From the NCBI GenBank assembly GCA_004154925.1, contig QJNS01000144.1, forward strand, positions 1 to 64,000: a stretch of DNA of 64,000 nucleotides. The letters are read 5' to 3'. Position 1 is the stretch's first letter. Each line of letters opens with the position of its first letter. A program made the translations under genes and the position numbers. Source of the DNA: Monosporascus cannonballus. Taxonomy: Eukaryota > Ascomycota > Sordariomycetes > Xylariales. This document shows, piece after piece, positions 1-9,814 of the stretch. The notes beneath the pieces were generated by a model, which was not told the DNA's origin, searched no databases, and saw nothing but the letters and a program-made list of their open reading frames with translations.

Positions 1-18
1 GGGTGGGGGGGGGGGGGG
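1..18. repeat. Poly-G run at the window edge
   Basis: The window opens with a G run broken by a single T. It lies in the first intron of the partial EFM5 gene. Similar runs elsewhere in this window sit beside N gaps, so the length here is probably unreliable. Confidence 0.8.
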
Positions 19-44
19 AGCGTAAGTACCCGTATCTAACGTAC

Positions 45-251
45 CCAGAACTGCGACTCGTTCCAGTCCTCAGTGAAGGCGTCCATGGACAAAGGCTTTC
101 CCGCAGCCGCATTCCGCTCCGCCTCTTCCTTTAGCTCCGAGAACTTTTCGGCGTGGGAGTCGCGCTCCGCGTAGAACTCCTTGAGCGCATCGAGGGCGTG
201 CGAGGAGAGAGTGCTTTCATGTGGTGGGGTTAGTGGGGGATGTACGGCCAT
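45..251 (-). CDS. EFM5: EFM5/EEF1AKMT1 protein-lysine methyltransferase, first exon only (partial)
   Basis: This is the N-terminal end of a protein that matches the EFM5/N6AMT2 family, which trimethylates a lysine of translation elongation factor 1A in the cytosol. What is visible is the conserved N-terminal pattern: a LSxHALxALxEFYAE helix, a charged linker, then the WNESQFW segment that precedes the SAM-binding domain in this family. The exon ends after the codon for the last W at a GTACGT donor (positions 39-44); the methyltransferase domain lies beyond the left edge. Two in-frame ATGs exist, at 251 and 284; I prefer 251 because the family usually has only a short leader before this helix. 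The identification rests on about 60 residues. Confidence 0.75.
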
Positions 252-706
252 GATGGGATCTTTGATCCTTATAAACGGGCTCACATGGGTTCGTCGTCGC
301 TATCTGCCATTTTTCGAAGAAGCCTCCCGGCGACGGTACGAGAAGGCCGACTATACAGAATGCTATTCTGATTGATTTTTTTTTTATAAAAACAGACTGT
401 CAGTATGACCGAGAAGTTACCCTAGACTGACTTGCCCAACGATTAGTGTGGTAGTTTTGAGCCATAAAATTTTGGCAGCCGGCGTGAATTCTGAACTCAA
501 TATAATCGAATCCACTTCTTATGAGAGCACCTGAGCAATTTTACCCAACAGTCTGCTTTTTGCATATATGTATGACCTTTTAACATGTTTCGCATTGCTG
601 AACAAACGAGACCAAGATTCTAAAGTATATGTACAATGCGACTTGAGTCTATCCTCGTAGACCTAGGAAGGCTTCTTCTGAACTTTGTCCTCTTTTAAAT
701 GCCTCT
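252..706. other. Intergenic region upstream of EFM5 and downstream of NUO40
   Basis: No gene is supported here. It should contain the EFM5 promoter near the left side and the NUO40 3' untranslated region near the right side. A short T-rich/A-rich tract lies around 375-390. Confidence 0.6.
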
Positions 707-2184
707 CTATAAGTCATCTGTCACGTGGATATACTTCCTCTCTTCCCTCTTCTCCTTTTCCGTCGCCGGCGGAAGATCATAATAAGATGAGCTACGGTAT
801 CCTTGCTGTGGGAAGTAGTTAGCATCTCTGATGGCGCCAACTCGGTACATCAATAGCGAAAAGAAGGTCTCACCAGGTAGTGGTATGTGAAATTGCTGAG
901 ATCCCCAGGCTTTATGCCGAGATCTGCGAAGGTCTTGGCCGTCTCATCGATCTTCTGGTCGATGAATTCCCGCTCTACATCTTCCGCGGAGAGCATCGGC
1001 CACCAGAGGAGCTTGTTAAGTAGGCCAGCCACGGGCTTCAGGATGGCCTTGGGCACGTTGATGTGCGTCCTTTTCTTGAAAATTTCGCGATCAACCAACT
1101 GGGCGATCTCGGCGGTGGAGTATTGCTTCGGCCCGTAGAGCTCATAGGTTTGACCGGCCGTGTTATCGTCATACAGCATGGCTTCAAGGGCCTGGCCAAC
1201 ATCGATTGACTGAAACAGAGTCAGTAAACTATTCTGCGACCATTCGCCTAGGCGCAGAATATTTGCCGTGTAATACGCACGTGGACAGGCCAGTATTTCT
1301 CCTGCATGTGATTGGAGGTGAGCAGAGTGGTAGGCCTGGCGAGCTTATGCAGGAGGTTATCTTCGAAGCCGAACATTGGTGCCGGCCTGACGATGGTGGT
1401 CTCCGGGAAGATGCTGCGAGCAACCTGCTCTCCCACACCCTTGGTACGGTAGAACTCGTTCTCGGAATTGGGGTCCGCATTGTACGAAGAGACGTGGACG
1501 TATCGATCAACGTCGTACTTGGCCACGGCCTCGACAATGCGCTCGGTGCCTTCGATGTGGGCATCGGCCAAGCTGTAGTTCTTGGTCGGGTAGTTACGGC
1601 CGATGAGGTTATAGACGATGTCTGAATGCCTGACGCTGGCCTCGATGGACTCGGTATTGTATATATCGAACTCGAGGAAGACAACGCGACCCAGATCACC
1701 GGTGAGCTTGAGATGGCGCTTGCCCATCTCATCGCGGAACGGAACGACGACCTGACATCCTTGGCGTGCTGTATACGGCTTCGTCAACCACGGAGTCGCT
1801 CGGCCAAAAGCACAATCTGCCCATACCTAACCGGTTGACGATGTATCTTCCGAGCTGCCCTGTTGCGCCGAATACCGTCGCAACGTGACCTATATAGCGT
1901 CATTAGAGTCGACGGGGAGGGAGGGAGGGAGCAAGCGACATGAGTCGAGAAGGAGCTGCGGCTCGGATGCCTACCTCCGAGAGCTGATCTAGAAGCACAA
2001 CTGGTCAGCAAGCGGCTCTAGGGAGGGAGGGATAGAAAGAACCCTGGAAGCTTTACCTTCCACCCTTGATACGGATAATGGGCTTTCCAGTACGGGTGAT
2101 GGCAAGGTCGGCAACGCGGCGGGTCTGGGTAAAACCGGCGGCCACCCTTTGGCCGAACCGCACGGCGGTGGGAAAGGGAGCCAT
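707..2184 (-). CDS. nuo40: NADH:ubiquinone oxidoreductase 40 kDa subunit (NDUFA9 homologue)
   Basis: This is an accessory subunit of mitochondrial complex I with an atypical short-chain dehydrogenase fold that binds NADPH. Exons, in transcript order: 2057-2184, 1975-1988, 1827-1889, 1281-1768, 874-1209 and 707-805, giving 375 residues. The N-terminus is basic and hydroxylated, as expected for a mitochondrial presequence. The Rossmann motif VFGATGQLGRY follows the third junction, and IGRNY and the FEDNLLHK region match the family. Exon 2 is only 14 nt, but it is needed: joining exon 1 directly to exon 3 breaks the frame, whereas including it yields the expected GGRSALGGHV stretch before the nucleotide-binding loop. 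The C-terminus (SYYDLPPATEKEKREER) also matches the fungal family. The upstream ATG at 2184 is the first in frame. Confidence 0.93.
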
Positions 2185-2848
2185 TCCTGCTATGTGTGTG
2201 TATAGGGGCTGCAAGAACGGCGCTGCCTTTCCAATTGCAATTGAGCCGGACTGGAGGAGAGGGGAGGGGGGGATGATGCGTGGTGAGCCTTCTCGCTATC
2301 GGGATGCTGGGCTGCAGCTTTGGTGGGTTGAAGCTCTAAACCACGGGGACTAATTACATACAGGTCAGACAGAATCGTGGCAGCTGTTCGTCGGCCTTTC
2401 TGCCATCTGCGGCATATCTTGCGCTGCCTTTGTGGCTGGTTCGAGTGTTGGCGATTCAAGCCACAGATACTGTATGTATATGTATATATGTATGTACCTA
2501 TGCCACTAGGTAGTTGTGGGACAGCAATCTGCATCCTTGCTTAATCTGATAAAATTCAAGATGCCAGGGAGGGGAGGTACCTAGGTACGTACCAAGTACG
2601 TACAAGCTTCCCGCCCTCGATTCATCAATCAGGCTGCTTATCAGCCGCGTATGTGTAGAAGCTCGCAGCACATCTCTCTCTCTCTCTCCCCTCCACATTA
2701 CATACCTACAACCGAAGAGCTCCAGCCCGGAACAGAACGGATTAGCAACCATTTCCTAAATCGACGTACAATAGATTCTCCCATCTCGCGTCCGAACGAA
2801 GTCTGACGAGGAAAGTCAATATCAATACTGGGACAGAAGAGAAGCACC
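2185..2848. promoter_or_regulatory. Shared upstream region of divergent NUO40 and RPN9
   Basis: This is a 664-bp divergent intergenic region, expected to hold both promoters. It contains a near-palindromic GTACCTAGGTACGTACC cluster at about 2577-2603, a TATGTATATG-rich stretch at about 2472-2500 and a TC microsatellite at about 2671-2690. No factor is assigned to these. Confidence 0.5.
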
Positions 2849-4108
2849 ATGAACGTCGATACTATCTCCGACTTCCTGGCCGACCAGCGGGATCAGGCGC
2901 CGGAAGAGCTCCAGCCCTCCATCATCCAGTTCGAGGACTACTGGGAGAGGAAATTATGGCACCAGCTCACCGATGCGCTACTAGAGTTCTTCAACAGCCC
3001 GGCCAGCGCCCCCCAGCGTCTCCAGTTCTACAAGGTCTTCATATTGAAGTTCGCCGACAAGATCAACCAGCTGAAGCTCGTAGATCTCGGGCTGAAGGCC
3101 GCCACCCAATGTACAGGTTAGTTTTCTTTCTATCCGTTCTATATAACCTGGATCTATTCCATACCTCGGAGCCGTCCATGTGAGGGGCTGTTGTCGCTCT
3201 CTCGTGCCTGCCGCTAACGCACCTCGCGAAAAGATGACCAAGAGCGCCTCACCTTCCTCACCGTCCTCGCCAAGCAGGCCGACAACGAGAACTCACAAGA
3301 CGCCTTCGTCTACGCCACCGTGGCCGTGGCCCGCGTACGGCTGGACCTGCGGGACCTCGAGGGGTCGCGCAAGGACCTGGACACCGCCGAGCGCATCCTC
3401 GACTCGTTCGACTCGGTCGAGACCAAGGTGCACGCCTCCTTCTACCGCGTCAACGCCGACTACTACCAGGCCAAGGCCGACTTCGCCTCGTACTACCGCA
3501 ACGCCCTGCTCTACCTGGCCTGCATCGAGCTGCCGGCCCTGGACCCCGAGGAGCGCCGCGAGCGCGCCTACAACCTCGGCATCGCCGCCCTCGTGTCCGA
3601 CTCCATCTACAACTTCGGCGAGCTGCTGCAGCACCCCATCCTGGCCGCCCTGACCGGCGACCACGCCTGGCTGCGCGAGCTCCTCGTGGCCTTCAACCGC
3701 GGCGACCTGACGGCCTACGACCTGCTGCGGGGCCACATCGACAGCAACCCGCTCCTCCGCGGGCACGACGACGAGATCCGCCAGAAGATCTACCTCGCGG
3801 CGTTGACCGAGTCGGTGTTCCGCCGCCCGCCGCACGAGCGCGCCATGACCTTCGCCGCCATCTCGGCCGACACCAAGGTGCGCGAGGACGAGATCGAGCA
3901 CCTCGTCATGAAGGCCCTGAGCCTCGGCCTCGTCCGCGGCACCATCGACGAGGTCGACGAGCTCGTCAACTTCACCTGGGTCCAGCCCCGCGTCCTCGAC
4001 ATGGCCCAGATCGCCGGCATGGCCCAGCGCCTCGGCGAGTGGGGCGAGAACGTCAACAAGCTCGGCAACTGGATCGAGGCCACGGGACAGGACATCTGGG
4101 CGCCTTAG
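2849..4108 (+). CDS. RPN9: 26S proteasome regulatory subunit Rpn9 (PSMD13)
   Basis: This is a PCI-domain scaffold subunit of the 19S lid, needed for incorporation of Rpn10 and for lid assembly. Exons 2849-3116 and 3234-4108 give 380 residues, close to the usual family length. The start codon is followed by a helical N-terminus (ISDFLADQRDQAPEEL); the right-handed TPR-like helices run to about residue 240, then the PCI winged helix with FAAISADTKVREDEIEHLVM, and the C-terminal helix ending in NWIEATGQDIW. The intron has a GTTAGT donor after the TQCT codons and an AAAAG acceptor, restoring DDQERLTF. The coding region is GC-rich, so long antisense open frames overlap it and should be ignored. 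Confidence 0.95.
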
Positions 4109-4947
4109 AAAAAAGAAGAAGAAGGGAAAAAAAAAACGCGATATCTCCGAGACGGGATGGGACGCGGCGTCTTTCCATGGGACCTGAGCGACGCGTGCGG
4201 AAATGGGATCTGGGAAAGGGGGAGTGAGATGCACGAGGGAGGAGGTAAACGACGCTGCATCTCCAGGGGATCATCCCCTCGGAAAGATCTAGGCGCGCGG
4301 TCATCCCCATCTCGACGGACGTCTGTACAACACCTACTAATAGACGCAAAGACATATGTCGGGTATATGAAGTCCAGCCATTGCAGACACACACACACAC
4401 ACACACCCACACCTCGAGGAAATATGCGTAGTTACGTCCAATAATGGTCCATCCTCACAATACGCAGCGACAGCTTAGGTCCGCGCAACGTAATGTACCG
4501 ACGGGAGGTATGCTGACGCAAATACCCGCGGTGGTAAAGAGTATTTCGTGTCGTCGCCTCCCCAGTTCCTCCAAGCTTTACTTGCGAACCCCGAGCGGTT
4601 GCATAGTGAGCAAGCGTGCCATTTCTTTCCCGTTTGACTTCTCTTTTCGCCATTTCCATTATCATCGTCCTTTTGCCATCCCCTTCCGCCTCCCCCGTTT
4701 TTTCCCCCCCTGAAGCATGCCCCTTTCTTTCCCATTTAAGATTCCCGGGAGGCCCCTCCTTTGCTCTGCCGTCCGTTCTTCTTCTTCTCTACACGATCTA
4801 GTTAGCACCGCACCCACAGCTCGCACGAGTGACGCCAGCGATACTCTTATGAATCTATCCCAATTCTTTTTCAGAGAGAAACCACATAAAATGTACCTTT
4901 GCTCTAGTAAACGGCACACACGGGCTTCTCGCGCACCCGGCTTAAAA
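4109..4947. other. Convergent 3' region between RPN9 and GAA1
   Basis: This is 839 bp between two converging genes and should hold both 3' untranslated regions. An (AC)n microsatellite lies at about 4388-4407. Open frames on both strands have no recognisable product. Confidence 0.6.
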
Positions 4948-7155
4948 TCAAGCAACCTTCGCCTTCCCCGTCCCCCCGCTACTACTACGGCCGCCACCGC
5001 CCAGCGCCACGACGCCGCCCACGAGCCAGGCGGGCCACCACACGCACCAGACTACGAGCGGGGTATACAGGCCCCAGACGCGCCACCCGAAGGCGGCCTC
5101 GGCCAGCAGATGCCCCACGCCCCCTCCTTCGCCGAGGTACCGGGCCGCGACGGTGGCGCCGACGGCGACGACGGCGGGCGGGCTGAGCGCGTTGAGGACG
5201 AGCGTATAGGCCACCCTGGCCGCGGGCCCGGCATGGGCGGTGGGCGTGAAGGTCAGCGGGGCCGCGAGCAGGCCGACGAGCAGCGCGAGGCTGAAATTGA
5301 GCGTCGCGAGCGTGCTGAGGAACATGCCGAGCAGCAGGAGCGAGAAGGACTTGAGGAGCTGGCGGAACTGCCGCCGCTGCTGCGCCGTTAGAGATGCCGG
5401 GGTCAGGAGGCGGGAGGCCAGGTGCGGGAGGAGCGCGTTGACCGCGGTGAAGAGCGTGAAGACTGGCGTCAGCATCTGTGGAGATAGATTGGTTAGTGTT
5501 ATATTGATAAGCTTGCGCCGTCCCATGGTTCGGATAACTGGGGACGGGGGGGGGGGGGGGGGGGTGGAGTTACGTTGGTGGGGGTATGGTTGAAGACAAA
5601 CAGGGGAACGGCGCCGAGGAGGTGGCTTCCGACTACCAGGCCGAGGGGGAGAAATATATCCCTCTCGACCGGTTTCGAACCCTTCGCGGTCGCCGCCGTA
5701 GCCGCAGCCGCATCCCTTCCCTCGACCTTAATATCCCTAGAACCCGAGTCTGTCAAAGTAGAGGCGACGTCGCCGGGTTGCCTAGGCTCCGGCGCGGGGG
5801 GCTCTTCCTCGCTATACCCGCTCCGCATCCACAGCGTGATGGCCATGATGGTTAAGTTGGCAGCGACCAGCATCGCGCTCGGGAGATAGGTGCCGATGCT
5901 GACGAAGCGGTCCTTGTTCATGAGCAGGTAGAAGAAGAAGCTCTGGTGCAACTTCTCGAGCAGGTTGTTCAGGCTGCGGAACGTGCCCTCGACCACCCGG
6001 CCCAGGCCCATCTCGTCGTGCCAGCCCTGGCCGACCGGCTGTATGGTGACGGCGTCGACGTGGTAGGGGATGAAGCTGCTGTGGGCGCCCGTGGAGTGGC
6101 CCAGTCCCTGGTTGACCATGCCGCGCAGCATCGTCCTCAGCCGGTCGTCGTACGAGTCGTTGTGCCTCCACATCCGCTGCAGCCTCGAGCCCTGGCCCTG
6201 CCCGTTGGCGATGTTCACCACCGAGTTGATGAGGTCCAGGTTCGGCAGCTGGCCGTTGACGCCGTCGTACACGATATGTATGGACTCGAACCGGCCCTCC
6301 TGGGGATAGTCGAGTGCGACGGCGCCCTGGAGAGCTCCCGACTTTAAAGGCAAGGGCGCGACCTGTCGGGGATCGTGGGCATCGTGGTAGGCGTCGACCC
6401 AGGCCTGGATGCCCGTGCGGCTGTCGGGGGGAACTACCAAGATGATGTCTTTGGACCACAGCGACCAGCGCTTAAAGTAGCGCGTCAGGGCCAGGGACAA
6501 GGCCAGGCCGTTTCGGTTGAGCTCGTCGCGCATGTTTCGCCAGGGGGCCACCAGCACGATGGCCTCGGTTGCGTCGCCGCGCGGTGCCTGCAATACCGCG
6601 TAGATGTTCTCGCCCGAATACGTCTCGCCCAAGGAATGGTAAGTGTAGTTCTGGCGACCGACCTTGAGGCCGACGCCGGTGAGGATGTTCTCCAAGCTGT
6701 CGTTTACCCTGCGTCCACCCCCACGTCAGCATGCCCCCCAACTCCTACCCCTGTATACTGTATATACGCACTCGATATTGCTAGAGTCCTTGAGCGCGTC
6801 GATCTCGTGTCTGTAAGCGCGGAAGACATTCTGGTCGCTTCCGCCGAAATAGGCATGGACCTGGCCGGGCAGAAGAGCGTTCTCCGAAATGTAGGTGCGG
6901 CGAGAGTAGTCGTTGAGAGGGAGGAGGAATAGCCAGACGACGCCGACGACGACGCAAGCCAGTGAGATGTAGGGCGGCGCTATTCTCAGGAGCCGGTCAT
7001 TGCGACGCATCACAAGCGCCGAAGCTACAAGGGTCGGTCAATATGTGTATATATATGTATGTATATATATATAGTACTAGATGGGAGAGTCTTTTGAACC
7101 ATGTTGGATTCCTTCCTATAAGGGTTTATTCGTACTTACTAAGAAGGCCCGCCAT
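4948..7155 (-). CDS. GAA1: GPI transamidase component Gaa1 (GPAA1)
   Basis: This is a subunit of the ER GPI-transamidase, which attaches preassembled GPI anchors to C-terminal signals of proteins. Exons in order: 7140-7155, 6772-7024, 5574-6708 and 4948-5475, giving 643 residues. The first exon has only 16 nt, encoding MAGLL plus one base. A first membrane helix (SLACVVVGVVWLFLL) is followed by a large lumenal domain of the M28-peptidase-like fold, with SENALLPGQ, VLVAPWRN and the GAHSSFIPYHVDAVT segment. Several hydrophobic helices fill the C-terminal third. The last intron (5476-5573) contains a 19-base G run. A charged low-complexity loop at roughly residues 395-440 lies between membrane segments. 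Assignment is by family pattern; the start is the first ATG that opens into the membrane anchor. Confidence 0.92.
5546..5564. repeat. G homopolymer inside the last GAA1 intron
   Basis: This is an uninterrupted 19-base G run within the intron at 5476-5573, about 10 bp inside the donor side on the minus strand (where it reads as C). It does not change the coding model, but its length may be misassembled. Confidence 0.85.
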
Positions 7156-7753
7156 GGCTCCCCCAACTTGGACTCAACTTGACGATGGCCGATGGAAGAA
7201 CTTCAAACGCTGTGCATGCAAACTTCACTGAATTGAACGTGCCAATATAATAATATGGTGTTTTTGGGAGCACCAATTACCGGTTGCAGGGGTTCTCACT
7301 ATAAGGCGTAAGTAAACTTACAAAGGAGGAAGAGAGCTAGCTGCACAGTAAAGTAGCTTGAGACGCGTTGCGACCACGTCAACTCTAATTAACCGCTAGT
7401 TGCATAACTCGCATTGACACCCATAGTACCCCTTTTTGTTGTCTAATGTTGAGTTAAGACCTTAAAGGATGTCTTATAGCCATACTCTCCTGTCATTGAA
7501 GATGAGGACGATTATGGGATAGTTTTGATTGGTGTCCACATTTTGCGCTGCTCGATCGCATTTCCTCTTGGGCTTCTCGGGTGGATTATTACTTTCACTC
7601 TTTTGAGGGGTATGGTAGAGATGATAGCTGATTCCTTCATATGACAACAGTCACCACCAAAGCCATAAGGACGGGCCATGGAACTCAAAACCAAGGTGCA
7701 CGCGACTCTACCGTTGGCTCTAGAAGCGAATGCAGTCCCATCCACCCCCGTCG

Positions 7754-7830
<77 letters not shown>

Positions 7831-8010
7831 CGGGAGNNNNGCAGGCCCAACCACAACCGGGGATGCCCCCCCCCCCCCTCTCTCTCCAGGAAACGCCATC
7901 ATTATGCAGGTGTCGGGAGTGTCCCACCAGACACAGCTAACATGTCTTATATATACATATACGGGGCCGCAGCCTCCATCTCATCCTCGCTCATTAGTAG
8001 CCTCACGAAA
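7156..8010. other. Intergenic region with a G-run assembly gap
   Basis: This region lies upstream of GAA1 and downstream of RBD2. It contains a 76-base G run (7755-7830) followed after six bases by NNNN (7837-7840), then a short poly-C and TC stretch at about 7866-7888. The glycine- or proline-rich frames that cross it are artefacts of the homopolymer. No gene is supported. Confidence 0.75.
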
Positions 8011-9079
8011 TCAAGGTCCTAGCCTCTGTGTACTCCCTACCAAGCCCACCGCACTAGTCGGATTGCTCGTCGGCAGGACGCCGAACCTGCCATACGTCTT
8101 CTGGTCCACGCTTACATAGTGCGGTAACCGAGCCAGCAGGTTCAGGCGGCCTTCTATCCATCGCAGCACCTTCTCAGGCGGGGCGACGAATTTGAGGTAG
8201 CCGAGCCCGACTGCAGGGACAGCATGTCAGCCATTTCCGAGCTCATCAGCTAAGGAGAGAGACGTGATCTTACATAGGTATCCCGTGGCGACGCCGCTCA
8301 TGTGCCCGAAAAGGCTCGAGGACGGCATGAGAGCCTTCACGACTACCACCATGACCAAGGGCGACACCCACGTCGGGATGTTGTGGGTTCCGATGACGAG
8401 GTGGGGGTTCGTCTTGTATGTCCGGATCGCCTCGATGCCTAGCAGGAGGAAAACCCACATGCTGTACCGGTTCGTCAGCGTAAATCCCAGGGTATATCCG
8501 GATAACAGGCTCACCTAGCTCCCACCACCGACGTATTTCCTCGTAGTATTATGCGCTCCACGAAGATGTACATGAAGGCGGGTATCATAGTCAGGGCTGC
8601 GCACCGAGTCAGTCGCGGCCAAAATCCCCTAGTAACAGCCCATTTCCGTAGCAAGACTCACGGCCGAAGAATAGCGACAGCGACGTCAAGGTGCCGAACT
8701 CGGCTTCGAAGCGTTCCATCAAAGGCGTCAGGGCGAGTACGTTGAGGATGGCATGGAAGAAGTTCAGGTGGATGAGCGGGAAGGTGTTAAGTCGGTACAC
8801 TGTAGGAGTTCACGCGTGCGCGTGTGTCAGACAGACCAATCCCGTGCCTCTATATAGTCCAAACGACCAAGACCAGAACGCAAGCGATAGCGAATACTGA
8901 CTGGTAAATATATTCATCTGGTCCGGGATAAGGGCGCCCCATTGTCGCAAATCCCACATGGGTACAAGGCCCGCAAGCCAGAAAGCCGAGATGGCGACTA
9001 CGAGGCCTCGCGTGAAGAGCGGCAGGCGCAGCACGTACGAGCGCGCCCGCAACATGCTGAAGCCCTGTATGTTGGGCAT
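8011..9079 (-). CDS. RBD2: Rhomboid family protein Rbd2
   Basis: This is a Golgi-type rhomboid intramembrane serine protease; the S. pombe relative cleaves the SREBP-type regulator. Exons in order: 8902-9079, 8662-8799, 8515-8596, 8274-8461 and 8011-8210, giving 261 residues. Six hydrophobic segments are visible. The nucleophile is predicted in GAS at residue 133 and the base in GHMSG at His186, a spacing that fits the family. The loop after the first helix (YRLNTFPLIHLNFFHA) and the C-terminal tail with LPHYVSVDQKTYGRFGVLP are typical of fungal Rbd2. The serine codon is split by the third intron (AG in exon 3, C in exon 4). The start at 9079 matches the short hydrophilic N-terminus of homologues, although the frame stays open further upstream without another nearby ATG. 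Confidence 0.92.
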
Positions 9080-9814
9080 ATCGTCTTCGATTAGCTCTCC
9101 CGGTTGTTCAAGCTCGGATGGTCTTTTGCGCTGGGCCTGCCGTTGGGACCGCTTCGGGGTTGCTGGTTCTCGAGGGGGGATTCGCCGTGCGCTCTCAACC
9201 CATATGAGGGCCGTGGAGGAGGTAACGGTATCTCAAGCCCGTGCACCATTCGCCGTCCGCGACGCTGTCTTCTCAAATTGTCAAGGCAACTCAGGGCCTG
9301 GGAGCGTGTGCTCATCTGCGTTTCCCCTGCGGATTGGGGGAAGATGACACGGTTTTGCTGGATAAAGGCATTTCTAACTTTACTATTCCTAAAGTGGGGT
9401 ACGTACTTGCTTACAGGCTTATCGACACCTTGGATATGCAATTTCTGCATAACACGTCTACAAGCCAACTTGGAACATCTTACAAGACTCGACTGCTGCA
9501 CTCCGATAGCACAGTGAACCAAGGAAAATAGCATATATAAGTTATGCAAAAATCTCTCACGGAGATACCTTTCGTGACAGTTCATTTTGTACAGTATATA
9601 TATATAGCACAGCAGCCGAGGAACCGAGGTAAACGTTCCAGTACAGGATGTAACGCACTCCCATAAAAAGCATGGCATCCCAACCCGTAGACCCTGATAA
9701 CCCCGAACGAACTCTAGTAAGAGACCTCCCCACAATGCGCGTGGCACGCCTGATGCAGCCGTCCTCGCCTATGGTATCTCACTCATTCCTATCATTCATC
9801 TGACAACGCATTCC
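9080..9814. other. Intergenic region between RBD2 and ACO1
   Basis: This is 735 bp between two minus-strand genes: RBD2 promoter on the left and ACO1 3' untranslated sequence on the right. A 218-codon minus-strand frame at 9091-9747 lacks recognisable domains and runs up to 12 bp before the RBD2 start; I do not call it a gene. Confidence 0.55.

Noticed and set aside
3293..4234. 313-codon minus-strand open frame
   Set aside because: Antisense shadow of RPN9 with low-complexity Val/Ala/Gly composition.
7512..7940. Polyglycine and polyproline open frames
   Set aside because: Produced by the 76-base G run and the neighbouring N bases.
9091..9747. 218-codon minus-strand frame upstream of RBD2
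   Set aside because: No recognisable domain, Cys- and Leu-rich random look, and it overlaps the expected RBD2 promoter.
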